From Microbulbifer harenosus (lineage in GTDB: Bacteria > Pseudomonadota > Gammaproteobacteria > Pseudomonadales > Cellvibrionaceae), in NCBI RefSeq assembly GCF_005771435.1, contig NZ_VANI01000018.1, forward strand, positions 1-64,000: a stretch of DNA of 64,000 nt, read 5' to 3'. The notes beneath the pieces are model-generated. The model saw only the letters and a program-made list of their open reading frames with translations. It was not told the DNA's origin and did not search any database. Positions 45,849 to 55,784 of this stretch are shown here, piece after piece (position 1 is the first letter of the stretch; each line of letters begins with the position of its first letter). The position numbers and the translations under genes were made by a program.

Positions 45849-47891
45849 ATGCAAGTCCGCCTGTCCCCTCGTGTGTGTCTGACCCTAGGACTCATCACCA
45901 CTCTGCAACTTACAATGCCGGCTGCCGCGGAGGTCAGTCTGCCACGGCTCGTCAGCGATGGCATGGTGCTGCAGCGGGATGCCGCCGTAAATATCTGGGG
46001 CCGGACGGATGCGGGAGAAGAGGTCCGAGTTGAGTTTCAGGGCCAGCTGTACACAGCGGAGGCCGGCGACAGCGGCAACTGGTCGGTAACGCTCAAATCG
46101 CTTCCGGCCGGCGGCCCCTACACAATGACCATCGCCGGGGAAAACCGTATCGAGCTCAAGGATATTTTCATCGGCGATGTGTGGCTGGCTTCAGGACAGT
46201 CGAACATGGAGTATCCCATCAACCGGATCGTCCACCGCTTCGCCGATGAAATCGCCGCGGTCAACAACCCGCGTATTCGCCAGTTCCGGGTGCCCCAGGC
46301 CTACGACTTCCATACCCCCCGCACGGATCTGGAGGCAGGACAGTGGCTGCCGGCTACCCAGGAAAATATTCAGGACTTTTCGGCGGTCGCCTACTTCTTC
46401 GCCGCCGACATCGAGCACTCTGAAAGGGTGCCGATCGGCATCATCAACAGCAGCCTGGGAGGCTCGCCGGCGGAGGCCTGGGTCAGCGAGGAAACCCTGA
46501 AAAAATTTCCCGAACACCTCAATGAGCTTCAGCGTTTCAAGGACGATGGACTGATTGAACAAATTGAACGCTCGGACCGCAAACATAGCGAAGCCTGGCA
46601 CCGGGAAGCCGATCACAACGACAGGGGTTACAAGCGCTGGCACGTGGAAGATCTGGAAGTCGACGATTGGTCCACCATGGCCGTACCCGGCTACTGGGCC
46701 GACACGGCTCTGGGAAAAACCAACGGCGTTGTCTGGTTCCGCAAAACCATCACCCTACCGGAAACACTCGCCGGAAAATCCGGCCTGCTGGAGCTAGGCC
46801 GCATCGTTGATGCAGACGAAACCTGGATCAACGGAGAGAAAGTGGGCAATACCACCTATCTCTACCCTCGCCGGCGCTACAGCGTGCCTGAGGGACTATT
46901 AAAAGCCGGTGAAAACACCATTGCCATCCGCGTGACCAATGGTGGTGGCCGCGGCGGCTTCGTCGAAGACAAACCCTACGCACTCACGGTGGCCGGCGAG
47001 CGCATTGATCTGCGCGGCGAATGGCACTACAAGCTGGGTACCACCATGGAGCCCATGGGAAGTCAGACCTTTGTGCGCTGGAAACCCGCCGGCCTGTACA
47101 ATGCCATGCTCCACCCGCTGCAGAAATATTCTGTCCGCGGTGCGCTCTGGTACCAGGGCGAATCCAATGTTGGGCGTGCGGACGAGTACAGACGGTTGTT
47201 ACCGGCACTGATCCGCGATTGGCGCGAAGGTTGGAAACAAAATACCGGCAACAACGAACTGCCCTTCCTGTTTGTACAACTGCCGAATTTTCTGGAGCCA
47301 CAGGACAAACCCGGCAACAGCGGATGGGCGGAGTTTCGCGAGGCTCAGACTAGCGCGCTTGCACTGCCCAATACCGCCATGGCGGTTACCATCGATGCCG
47401 GTGAGTGGAATGACATTCACCCTCTGGACAAAAAAACGGTGGGCCAACGATTGGCACTGGCGGCGAGAAAGCTGGTCTACCGCCATGACAACATCATTGC
47501 TTCCGGCCCACAACTGACGTCAGCGACGTTCACCGGAGATAAAGCGGTACTGCGTTTTTCAAGCGCCCAGGGCGAGCTGATAGCGAAACCCTGCGATACG
47601 GATTGCCGTCATCGCGAAGCAGATTCTCCGCTGTTTGAATTTGCCATTGCCGGCAGCGACGGCCGCTATGTCTGGGCCAACACCCGAATTTCCGGTGACA
47701 GCGTCGAGGTCTGGAGCGATCAGGTGAGCCAACCGCATTCCGTACGCTATGCCTGGGCCGATAATCCGGCAGAGGCCAACCTTTACAATCGCGCGGGTCT
47801 GCCCGCGGCGCCCTTTCAGGTGGATCGAAAAGACACCGGAAAAGCCTCTCAACAGAAGTCTCCCACCACAGCAGCAGGAGTGGCACAGTGA
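45849..47891 (+). CDS. SGNH sialate-O-acetylesterase-like carbohydrate esterase
   Basis: 680 residues. Signal peptide to ~AAA (MPAAAEVSLP). SGNH hydrolase blocks: nucleophile Ser in WLASGQSNMEYPI, NSSLGGSPAEAW, ALWYQGESNVG and the catalytic Asp/His in DIHPLDKK. An inserted jelly-roll domain (~270-400, MAVPGYWADTALGKTNGVVWFRK ... ETWINGEKVG) is usual for the sialate esterase family. In a xylan locus the likely job is removing acetyl groups from xylo-oligosaccharides, as in acetylxylan esterases of similar build. GAGGAAG precedes the ATG. Overlaps the reductase gene by four bases. Confidence 0.85.
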   Translation: MQVRLSPRVCLTLGLITTLQLTMPAAAEVSLPRLVSDGMVLQRDAAVNIWGRTDAGEEVRVEFQGQLYTAEAGDSGNWSVTLKSLPAGGPYTMTIAGENRIELKDIFIGDVWLASGQSNMEYPINRIVHRFADEIAAVNNPRIRQFRVPQAYDFHTPRTDLEAGQWLPATQENIQDFSAVAYFFAADIEHSERVPIGIINSSLGGSPAEAWVSEETLKKFPEHLNELQRFKDDGLIEQIERSDRKHSEAWHREADHNDRGYKRWHVEDLEVDDWSTMAVPGYWADTALGKTNGVVWFRKTITLPETLAGKSGLLELGRIVDADETWINGEKVGNTTYLYPRRRYSVPEGLLKAGENTIAIRVTNGGGRGGFVEDKPYALTVAGERIDLRGEWHYKLGTTMEPMGSQTFVRWKPAGLYNAMLHPLQKYSVRGALWYQGESNVGRADEYRRLLPALIRDWREGWKQNTGNNELPFLFVQLPNFLEPQDKPGNSGWAEFREAQTSALALPNTAMAVTIDAGEWNDIHPLDKKTVGQRLALAARKLVYRHDNIIASGPQLTSATFTGDKAVLRFSSAQGELIAKPCDTDCRHREADSPLFEFAIAGSDGRYVWANTRISGDSVEVWSDQVSQPHSVRYAWADNPAEANLYNRAGLPAAPFQVDRKDTGKASQQKSPTTAAGVAQ

Positions 47892-48871
47892 ACTATCGCC
47901 AACTGGGAAAAACCGGTTACCGGGTCAGTGAAATCGGCCTTGGCTGTTGGCAGCTGGGTGGGGATTTTGGGCCTATAGCGGACGATACCGCGAACGCGAT
48001 TCTCGACGCAGCTGCCGCACATAACATCAACTTCTGGGATACCGCCGACGTGTATGGCGGCGGCCAGAGTGAACAGCGCATCGGCAACTTCCCACACAAA
48101 CCCGACAATCTGCTGGTGGCAACCAAGGTGGGGCGCAACCCAACGCTGTACCCGGACGGTTACAGTCTCGCGGCGGTACGCGCGAGCCTGCAGGCCTCTG
48201 CCCGGCGCCTTGGTGTACACACCATCGACCTGGCCCAGCTGCACTGTGTGCCGCCGGCAGTGTTGAAACAGGGTGACATCTTCACCTGGATGGAAGAACT
48301 GCAGAACGAAGGCCTAATCCGCCATTATGGCGCCAGCGTGGAAACCATTGGGGAAGCCTTTACCTGCCTGGAAAACCCGGGGCTCGCCACCCTGCAGATC
48401 ATCTTCAACCTCTTCCGCCAGGACGCGGCAGAGGCGCTGTTGGACGCGGCAAAGGAAAAAAACGTAGGCGTTATCGTGCGCCTGCCGCTCGCCTCCGGCC
48501 TGCTTTCCGGCAAATTTACCCGCGACAGCCGCTTTGCCGAGGGCGATCACCGCAACTACAACCGCGATGGTGCCGCCTTTTCCGTAGGCGAAACCTTTGG
48601 CGGTATTCCATTTGAAAAAGGGGTAGAGCTGGCAGAAGGGCTCAGGGCACTATTGCCAGATAGCGCGCATTGCGGTCAGGCAACACAGGCACTGCGCTGG
48701 ATTCTGGATCACCCGGCGGTTTCCACCGTCATTGCCGGCGCATCGAGTCCCCAACAAATCGCCAACAACGCGTCGGCTTCCGACCTTGCCCCCCTTTCCG
48801 AATCTACACATCGAACGCTGGCGGAGTACTACCAAAAGCAGGTGCGCCCGTATATTCGCGGCGCGATCTGA
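47888..48871 (+). CDS. Aldo/keto reductase
   Basis: 327 residues, TIM-barrel NADPH oxidoreductase. Motifs: GLGCWQLGG, the catalytic Asp/Tyr in NFWDTADVYGGGQSEQRIG, the catalytic Lys in LLVATKVGR, and the cofactor-binding C-terminal part VIAGASSPQQIANNASASDL. Starts with GTG inside the esterase stop region (GTGA overlap) and has AGGAG seven bases upstream, so it is translationally coupled to the esterase. No export signal. A sugar aldehyde such as xylose or a xylo-oligosaccharide end may be its substrate, but this is only from context. Confidence 0.88.
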   Translation: MNYRQLGKTGYRVSEIGLGCWQLGGDFGPIADDTANAILDAAAAHNINFWDTADVYGGGQSEQRIGNFPHKPDNLLVATKVGRNPTLYPDGYSLAAVRASLQASARRLGVHTIDLAQLHCVPPAVLKQGDIFTWMEELQNEGLIRHYGASVETIGEAFTCLENPGLATLQIIFNLFRQDAAEALLDAAKEKNVGVIVRLPLASGLLSGKFTRDSRFAEGDHRNYNRDGAAFSVGETFGGIPFEKGVELAEGLRALLPDSAHCGQATQALRWILDHPAVSTVIAGASSPQQIANNASASDLAPLSESTHRTLAEYYQKQVRPYIRGAI

Positions 48872-48946
48872 ACCGACAGGCGGTACAGAAACGGCGCGGC
48901 AAGAGCAGCAATAAGCGGCAAGAGTGCCAATAAACTGGAGAAAAAC

Positions 48947-50824
48947 ATGGCAGCGTCAAAAAACAAAACATTCACAGCCGGCTGCGCGCTGTTACTGGCC
49001 ACCACCTTTGGCGGTGCTCCCTGTATACAGGCCAAGCCGACCGTCAGCGGTGATCTCCGTTTCAACCAGTTGGGATTCTCCCCGCTGTCGGAAAAGATCG
49101 CCGTTCTTGTCACGCAAGACTCTCCAGAAGTTTCACCAAAGTTTGCAGTGCGCGCCGTCGAGACCGGCGAGGCGATGCTGACCGGTCAACTGAAACCGGG
49201 CCACGAGAAAACCTTAAGTGGTAAAAGCACACTGGTTGCGGACTTCTCTGGCCTGGCAACACCCGGCCACTACTATCTGGAAATTACCGGCACCGAAGCT
49301 GCCGATGTGCTTCGATCAACACCGTTCGACGTAGACCAAGAGATTTACCAGGACCTCGCCGCTGCCAGTATCAAAGCGTTCTATTACCAGCGCGCCTCCA
49401 CGGAACTCAAGGAAGTCCACGCGGGCCCCTGGCACCGCGCCGCTGGTCACCCGGACGACAAGGTACTGATTCACGCGTCCGCCGCCGACGACACGCGCCC
49501 GGAAAATACCCTGGTGTCCGCCCCTAAAGGCTGGTACGACGCTGGTGACTACAACAAATACGTGGTCAACAGCGGCATTACCATGGGCACTCTAATGAGT
49601 GTCTACGAGCGCTATCCGGAGTACTTTCTCACACAGTCCCTGAATATTCCTGAGTCGGAAAATGCGCTGCCAGACATTCTCGACGAGGTGCGCTACAACC
49701 TGGACTGGCTCGCGGCCATGCAGGACCCGTCCGATGGCGGCGTTTATCACAAACTCACCACCGCCGGTTTTGAAGGGATGGTTGCCGCGCACGAGGCCAC
49801 GCAACCGCGCTATATGGTGCAGAAAACCACGGCCGCAACACTGGATTTTGCCGCGGTGATGGCGCAGGCCGCGCGCGTCTATGCGCCCTACGGAGAAAAG
49901 GAAAGTAAACGCTATTTACAGGCGGCCTTGGCCGCCTGGCAGTGGGCAGAGAAACACCCAGCGGTAACGTATCGGCAGGACGAACTCAACCGCCAGTTCG
50001 ACCCGGATGTGACCACCGGCGCCTATAACGACGAGCAGCTGGACGACGAGCGCCTGTGGGCGGCGGCGGAACTCTTTCTCGCCACCGACGACGCAAATTA
50101 CTGGAAAGTGATCCGCTCCGCGCCCTCCGAATATGAGTTGCCCACCTGGGCAAGTGTGCGCTGGCTCGGCTACTACAGCCTGCTCGCCCACAAAGAAAAA
50201 TTGCCGCAGGACAGCGGCCCCTGGCGCAGCGCGCTTGAGAAGAATCTCACGGTCGCCGCGCGGCAATTGCGCAGCGCCGGCGAGCGCAGTGCCTATCGCG
50301 TACCTATGGTGAGCGATCCCGATCTGTTTGTGTGGGGCAGCAATGCCGTGGCGGCCAACCAGGGCATCTTGTTTCTCGAGGCCTTCCGGATCACTGGCGA
50401 CAGCGGCTTTCTGCGCAGTGCCGAAGCCACACGGGACTATTTGCTGGGCCGCAATGCGACCGGTTTTTCCTACATCACCGGTTTCGGCCACAAAACGCCC
50501 CAACAGCCCCACCATCGCTTGGCGGCGGCCAACCCCGACATGCCACCGCTGCCCGGCTTCCTGGTGGGTGGACCCAACCCTTCACAGCAGGACGGGTGCG
50601 AGTACACCAGCAAGGTGGCCGACGAGTCCTACACCGATCACGTGTGCAGTTACGCCAGTAATGAAATCGCCATTAACTGGAATGCGCCACTGGCCTATCT
50701 GGTTAACGGGTTGAATGCCATCGAACGTCAGCACAGTGACGGTTGTCCACATCATGCGCAGAGCGGCGACGCCGGCAAACAGAATCAACACAAGTCTCAC
50801 CAGAAAGAACATCACCATGAATAA
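48947..50824 (+). CDS. GH9 glycoside hydrolase with N-terminal Ig-like domain
   Basis: 625 residues. Signal peptide to ~29. A CelD_N/Ig-like domain occupies ~33-130 (LRFNQLGFSPLSEKIAVL), then the GH9 (alpha/alpha)6 barrel with base residues Asp198 and Asp201 (GWYDAGDYNKY) and acid Glu573 (SYASNEIAINWNAPLAYL). The Ig-GH9 type includes both endoglucanases and exo-acting beta-glucosidases/glucosaminidases. The last ~30 residues (CPHHAQSG... HQKEHHHE) are unusually rich in His, Lys and Gln and extend past the fold. Cellulose oligosaccharides exposed with xylan are the likely target. Confidence 0.88.
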   Translation: MAASKNKTFTAGCALLLATTFGGAPCIQAKPTVSGDLRFNQLGFSPLSEKIAVLVTQDSPEVSPKFAVRAVETGEAMLTGQLKPGHEKTLSGKSTLVADFSGLATPGHYYLEITGTEAADVLRSTPFDVDQEIYQDLAAASIKAFYYQRASTELKEVHAGPWHRAAGHPDDKVLIHASAADDTRPENTLVSAPKGWYDAGDYNKYVVNSGITMGTLMSVYERYPEYFLTQSLNIPESENALPDILDEVRYNLDWLAAMQDPSDGGVYHKLTTAGFEGMVAAHEATQPRYMVQKTTAATLDFAAVMAQAARVYAPYGEKESKRYLQAALAAWQWAEKHPAVTYRQDELNRQFDPDVTTGAYNDEQLDDERLWAAAELFLATDDANYWKVIRSAPSEYELPTWASVRWLGYYSLLAHKEKLPQDSGPWRSALEKNLTVAARQLRSAGERSAYRVPMVSDPDLFVWGSNAVAANQGILFLEAFRITGDSGFLRSAEATRDYLLGRNATGFSYITGFGHKTPQQPHHRLAAANPDMPPLPGFLVGGPNPSQQDGCEYTSKVADESYTDHVCSYASNEIAINWNAPLAYLVNGLNAIERQHSDGCPHHAQSGDAGKQNQHKSHQKEHHHE

Positions 50825-51126
50825 GTAGCAGAAGTCACTGGTTGCCACGACGTGCTGGCGGCACCTCTGGTCAGCGTCTCTGCGCTGCCCGAGCTGGTAG
50901 AACGGAGCAGCCATCACGCCAGAGCGATGAGTATCACTACACTGCCGGTGCCAGTGTACTGGACGCTGCATTGATGAAATCCACGCTGTAGAGGCTTGAT
51001 GTAGGAGCTTGATGTAGGAGCTTGCTTGCAAGCGAACATTTGGTACCTGGGCCGAGCAGCCATCCCTGGAGCGATATCCGGCCCTGCAGGCAGGCTCCTA
51101 CAAAAATGAGGCACAAAAGGAAGTCT
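50825..51126. other. Gap before GH43, with palindromic element E
   Basis: 302 bp without a gene. The segment gatgtaggagctt occurs twice in tandem at about 50998-51023. Inverted arms at 51013-51032 and 51084-51102 (tgtaggagcttgcttgcaag and its imperfect complement) enclose a core with ccatccctgga. The open frame of the GH43 gene extends back into this element, but ATG 51127 is the sensible start. Confidence 0.65.
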
Positions 51127-52830
51127 ATGAAAAAAATAAAACCTGGTTTGTTCGCGGCACTTTTGCTGTCGCTTACTGCAAACGCAAAGACCGAGAACGC
51201 CGCTACCTTCGACTGGTTCGAATACCGCGGCGAAGACGCTGTTTTCGATCAACCCATCGAGAAAGATGAATACCGCAATCCTATCCTCGCCGGCTATTAC
51301 CCGGACCCGAGCATCGTGCAGGTGGGCGGCGACTATTATCTGGTGAATTCGAGTTTCGCCCACTTCCCCGGCATCCCTGTATTTCACAGCCGCGACCTGG
51401 TGAGCTGGACCCAACTCGGGCATGTGATCGACCGCCCCGGGCAGCTGGATTTTTCCGACCTCGGTATTTCCCGCGGCATTTTTGCCCCGGCCATCAGCTA
51501 CCACGAGGGGACATTTTATCTCGTCACCACCTGTGTGGACTGCGGGGGCAATTTCGTGGTCACCGCCAGGAATCCCGCGGGTCCCTGGTCGGACCCGGTG
51601 TGGCTACCGGAAGTGGGTGGCATCGACCCCTCACTGTTCTTCGACGACGACGGTAAAGCCTATATCCTCAACAACGATGCGCCGATCGGTGAGCCTCTGT
51701 ACGATGGCCATCGCGCCATCTGGGTCCAGGAATTCGATGCGAAGAACCTGAAAACCACCGGGCCGCGCAAGTTGATTGTCAACGGCGGTGTGGACCTCGC
51801 GGCAAAACCGGTGTGGATTGAGGGCCCGCATCTGCAGCGCCGGAATGGCCAGCTGTACCTGACCGCCGCCGAGGGCGGTACCAGTGTGAATCACTCGCAG
51901 GTGGTGTTCAAAGGCGAATCGCCATTCGGGCCGTTTACCCCCTGGGATAAAAACCCCATCCTCACCCAGCGCCACCTGGATCCAGCGCGCCCGGATCCCG
52001 TCACCTCCGTGGGCCACGCAGATTTCGTACAGGATGCGGAAGACAACTGGTGGGCGGTATTCTTGGGCACCCGCCCCTACGAGGGGGATTTCTACAACAC
52101 GGGGCGCGAGACCTTCCTGATGCCGGTGACCTGGGAAGACGGCTGGCCGGTGATCACCCGCGGCGAGCAGCGGATTCCATTCGTGGCCAAACGTCCGGCA
52201 CTGCCAGTACAAGCCGCCGCCGCCATACCCACGACCGGTAACTTCACCCTGCGGGACGAGTTCGATTCACCGCAGCTGCCTCTGCACTGGTTGCAGCTGC
52301 GCAATCCATCCCCGCAGCCTTGGTACAGCCTGGAGCACACGCCCGGAAGCCTGCAGCTCACCCCTACAGCTACCGCCCTCGGCGATAAAGGCAACCCCGC
52401 GTTTGTGGCCCGCCGCCAGCAGCACCTGCAGGCCGTCGCTACCACACAGATGCACTACCGCCCGCGCCAGGAGAGCGACCGCGCCGGGATGGCGGTTTTC
52501 CAGAACAGTGAGCACTTCTACTTCTTCGGTATCACCGGCAACGCCGAGGGTGGCACAGAGGTGATCGTCAGCCGCCGCGATGGCGGAACCTCCCCTCAGG
52601 GAGAGACCATTGCCCGCAGACCCCTGGCAACCGCTACAGACAAACCAGTCGATATCCAGCTGCGCCTCACCACCCGCGGCCCCGAATACGACTTCCACTA
52701 CAGCCTCGACAGCGGCAAACACTGGCAGCCATTGCTGCTGGCGGCGGACGGCCGTGTCGTGAGCACGCGCAACGCCGGGGGCTTCGTCGGCGCGGTGATC
52801 GGACTTCACGCCTTCCGCGGCATGGAATGA
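51127..52830 (+). CDS. GH43 beta-xylosidase/arabinofuranosidase
   Basis: 567 residues from ATG 51127 (MKKIKPGLFAALLLSLTANA signal peptide). Five-bladed propeller with base Asp60 (AGYYPDPSIV), pKa-modulating Asp167 (GGIDPSLFFDDDG) and acid Glu232 (VWIEGPHLQ). A C-terminal concanavalin-A-like sandwich (~385-567, FTLRDEFDSPQLPLHWLQLRNP) is typical of GH43 xylosidases. Exported, so it acts on xylo-oligosaccharides in the periplasm or at the surface. It may be read with the upstream esterase-reductase-GH9 genes through element E, or have its own promoter. Confidence 0.9.
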   Translation: MKKIKPGLFAALLLSLTANAKTENAATFDWFEYRGEDAVFDQPIEKDEYRNPILAGYYPDPSIVQVGGDYYLVNSSFAHFPGIPVFHSRDLVSWTQLGHVIDRPGQLDFSDLGISRGIFAPAISYHEGTFYLVTTCVDCGGNFVVTARNPAGPWSDPVWLPEVGGIDPSLFFDDDGKAYILNNDAPIGEPLYDGHRAIWVQEFDAKNLKTTGPRKLIVNGGVDLAAKPVWIEGPHLQRRNGQLYLTAAEGGTSVNHSQVVFKGESPFGPFTPWDKNPILTQRHLDPARPDPVTSVGHADFVQDAEDNWWAVFLGTRPYEGDFYNTGRETFLMPVTWEDGWPVITRGEQRIPFVAKRPALPVQAAAAIPTTGNFTLRDEFDSPQLPLHWLQLRNPSPQPWYSLEHTPGSLQLTPTATALGDKGNPAFVARRQQHLQAVATTQMHYRPRQESDRAGMAVFQNSEHFYFFGITGNAEGGTEVIVSRRDGGTSPQGETIARRPLATATDKPVDIQLRLTTRGPEYDFHYSLDSGKHWQPLLLAADGRVVSTRNAGGFVGAVIGLHAFRGME

Positions 52831-52837
52831 CGGAGGC

Positions 52838-52857
52838 TCCTCCCCTTCGGGGGAGGA
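52838..52857. repeat. GC hairpin with TTCG loop after GH43
   Basis: Stem tcctcccc (52838-52845) and ggggagga (52850-52857) with a TTCG tetraloop, eight bases after the GH43 stop. No T tract follows, so it is more likely an RNA-stabilising or processing hairpin than an intrinsic terminator. Similar cctcccc/ggggagg hairpins occur near 6925 and 59380. Confidence 0.6.
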
Positions 52858-52943
52858 CGCGGAGCAAATAGGGGGCTGGCAGACTCAGAGTGTACAATTG
52901 CGCCTGAACACGTGCGTCTTACACACTGCGACCGGTCAACGCC

Positions 52944-55670
52944 ATGCTCCTAGCCTCCAAGTACAGCCTCCCCGACTGCCCGGAACACACATTGCAACGG
53001 CCGCGGCTACTGTCGCTGCTGGAGCAAAGCCAGAGTGACCAGCTGTTGCTGGTCACTGCCCCTGCGGGTTATGGCAAGACCACCCTGGTCACCTCCTGGG
53101 CCGCGGAGCGGGACCACCCTGTGGCCTGGTACTCCCTCGACAGCGGCGACAACGAGCCCGGTCAATTCTGCCGCTATCTGGTCGAGAGTGTGCACCGCGC
53201 CACTGGCAATGGTGTACCGGAGACCAGCAGGATTCTCGCCGCCCAGCACAGTCTCGACCCATCTTTGGTTATCAGTCAAATGCTGGCGGAACTGCGCCAG
53301 CTCCCCAGCGAGCTGCGCATCGTCCTCGACGACTACCACCAGATCGACAATCCCGCCGTACACGATGCCACCCGCTTCCTGCTGCGCCACGCCCCCGCCG
53401 GCATCGGCGTGGTCATCACCAGCCGCAGCCAGCCCCCACTGGGGCTCGGCGCCCTGCGCCTGCAGGGCCGTCTGCTGGAACTGACCGCGGCAGACCTGGC
53501 GCTGACCATCGACGAAACCACGCAACTGCTGGCGCGGCGCCTGCCCTTTACCCTCGGCAGCGACCGCGTGGCCCAGCTGCATCATTTGTCTGAAGGCTGG
53601 CCACCGGCGGTGCAGATGTTCGCGCTCTCGGTCCGCGACCGGGAGGAGGTGGATCGCTATCTTGGCGAATTGGAACAAGGCCACGGACACATCCTCGACT
53701 ACCTGGCAGAAGAAGTTCTCGAGCGTCTGGAGCCGGCGCTGCGCCAGCTGCTGGCGCGCACTTCCATCCTCACCCGCGTCAACGGTCTGCTGGCTGAGCG
53801 CCTGAGCGGTCAGAGCGGCGGCCAGCAGCAGCTGGAAACCGCTGCCAGCCGCGGCCTCTTCCTGCAGGCGCAGGATTCCAGCCGCCAGTGGTTCCGCTTC
53901 CACCCGGTATTCGCGCGTTTCCTGCAGCGCCAGTTGGGCGACGGCGAAGAGCTTACCCGCCTTCACCAGACCGCCAGCGACACCTGGCAGGAACTCCATC
54001 AGCCACTGGAAGCCCTGCGCCACGCGCTGAAAGCACAGGACCGCCTGCGGGTGCACCGCCTGATCGCCGAACAGGGCGAGCAGTTCCTGCGCGAGGGACA
54101 GTTCCGCGTACTGAACGACAGTCTCAACTGGCTGGGCGAAGAGCAGATCAAACAGCACGCCTCGTTCACCCTGCTGGCGGCGCGCCTTGCCCGCGACAGC
54201 TTCGACTACGAGCGCTGCAACAAACTGCTGGCCGCCGCCGAGAGCTGGCTGCAGCGGGAAGACCCCAGACAGTGGCAGGCCTTCGAGGGTGCCTTCGCCG
54301 CAATGCGCGCACAGGTGTCGGTTTCCCGCGGCCAGATTCTCAAGGCCAAGGAATACGCCCAGGAAGCACTGGAGTTACTGCCGAGAGACCAGGAAAACGA
54401 GCGCATCGCCGCGCAGCTGGTAATCGGCGAAACCAGCTTCTGTCTCGGTGAATTGGACCAGGCCATGCACCACATGGAAGCGGTAGAAAAGGCCACCCTC
54501 GCCCGTCACGATCTGCCCAACGCCGCCTGGGCCCTGTGCCAGCAGTCCGAGATCGCGTTCGCCAACGGCCTGCTGAAGAAAGCCGCCGCGCTGCAGGCGC
54601 GCGCCCAGCGGCTGGTTGAGGAACACCACCTGGTGGGCCTGCCCATCTCCGAATTCATTTACCGTCTGAAAGGCCAGCTGCAGTGGGAGGCCGGCGATCT
54701 GGATGGCGCCGCAGAGTCCGCCCGCCGCGGTATGCAAATCAACCGCAAGGTGGGCGAACGCTGGTTGCTGCCGGAATACACCCTGCTACTGAAAGTCGCG
54801 CTGGCGCGCGGCGACAAAGACGAAAGCCTGGAGTGGCTGGAGCGGGTGGAACACCTGCTTGCCGGTGAGCACTACCACCGCGATTGGGTCGCCAATGCGG
54901 ACGCCGCAAGAATGAGAGTCTGGCAGGCGCTGGAAAATACCGAGGCTATCGCCACCTGGCAGGAGCAGGCAGAGCCGGTGGCTGATCGCCCCAGCAACCA
55001 CTTCGAACAGTGCCACGGCCGCAACCATGTGCGCGCACTCATTTCATTGCACCGCTGGTCGGATGCCAACCGTCTTTTAGGCCGTCTGCAACAGGTAGCC
55101 GAAGAGTGCGGACTGATCACTGACAAGCTGCGCAACCGCGTACTTGCCGCCCACTTGGCGTGGCTGCGGGAACGCCGCGAAATGGCGTTGGAGCATCTCC
55201 GCTCCGCACTGAATATCATGCAGGAGAGCGACCTGAGCGCGAGTTTCCTACAGGTCGGCAAACCCATGATCGTGCTGTTGAAAGCCGCGATGGAGGAAAC
55301 CGGAGAGTTCGCACTCAACGAGCAGCAGACGGAGAAAGCCCAGCAACTGATCCGACTCGCCCAGCAGCAGCCCGAACTGGGCGGCGGCATTCGCATCGAG
55401 CTGGACGAAACCATCGTGCGCGAGATACTTGCCAGCGACGCCATCCCCGACTTCCTGCGTCACTCCCCCCTCACCCCGCGCGAGTGGCAGGTGCTGAACG
55501 CCATCCACTCCGGCCTCTCCAACGAACGCATCGCGCGGCACTTCAAGGTCGCCCCCAGCACCATCAAAACCCACATCCGCAGCCTTTACCAAAAGCTGGA
55601 TGTGAAAGATCGCCAGGAAGCGATTGCGCTGGCGGAACAGCTGCTGCGGTCGGTGCAGGACAAGCCCTGA
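52944..55670 (+). CDS. MalT-like LuxR-family transcriptional activator
   Basis: 908 residues, the MalT/STAND layout. N-terminal NTPase with Walker A TAPAGYGKTT (38-47, Lys45) and Walker B-like LRIVLDDYHQID, a central TPR-like helical region (~350-800), and a C-terminal LuxR helix-turn-helix LTPREWQVLNAIHSGLSNERIARHFKVAPSTIKTHIRSLYQKL. Such regulators bind a sugar or other inducer plus ATP, oligomerise and activate transcription. The GH13 alpha-glucosidase 3.8 kb downstream is a possible target, but a helicase gene on the other strand lies between, and control of the xylan genes is also possible. Weak ribosome-binding site. Confidence 0.9.
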   Translation: MLLASKYSLPDCPEHTLQRPRLLSLLEQSQSDQLLLVTAPAGYGKTTLVTSWAAERDHPVAWYSLDSGDNEPGQFCRYLVESVHRATGNGVPETSRILAAQHSLDPSLVISQMLAELRQLPSELRIVLDDYHQIDNPAVHDATRFLLRHAPAGIGVVITSRSQPPLGLGALRLQGRLLELTAADLALTIDETTQLLARRLPFTLGSDRVAQLHHLSEGWPPAVQMFALSVRDREEVDRYLGELEQGHGHILDYLAEEVLERLEPALRQLLARTSILTRVNGLLAERLSGQSGGQQQLETAASRGLFLQAQDSSRQWFRFHPVFARFLQRQLGDGEELTRLHQTASDTWQELHQPLEALRHALKAQDRLRVHRLIAEQGEQFLREGQFRVLNDSLNWLGEEQIKQHASFTLLAARLARDSFDYERCNKLLAAAESWLQREDPRQWQAFEGAFAAMRAQVSVSRGQILKAKEYAQEALELLPRDQENERIAAQLVIGETSFCLGELDQAMHHMEAVEKATLARHDLPNAAWALCQQSEIAFANGLLKKAAALQARAQRLVEEHHLVGLPISEFIYRLKGQLQWEAGDLDGAAESARRGMQINRKVGERWLLPEYTLLLKVALARGDKDESLEWLERVEHLLAGEHYHRDWVANADAARMRVWQALENTEAIATWQEQAEPVADRPSNHFEQCHGRNHVRALISLHRWSDANRLLGRLQQVAEECGLITDKLRNRVLAAHLAWLRERREMALEHLRSALNIMQESDLSASFLQVGKPMIVLLKAAMEETGEFALNEQQTEKAQQLIRLAQQQPELGGGIRIELDETIVREILASDAIPDFLRHSPLTPREWQVLNAIHSGLSNERIARHFKVAPSTIKTHIRSLYQKLDVKDRQEAIALAEQLLRSVQDKP

Positions 55671-55784
55671 GCGGGAGCGTGGAGTTCTCCTCTGTGAGCG
55701 GATGGAAAAAGAGCGTATGAAAGACTCGCTATACATCCCGATACGGACTCGCGGCGAAGGCGGCAACCAGATCCACTCTGCTGT

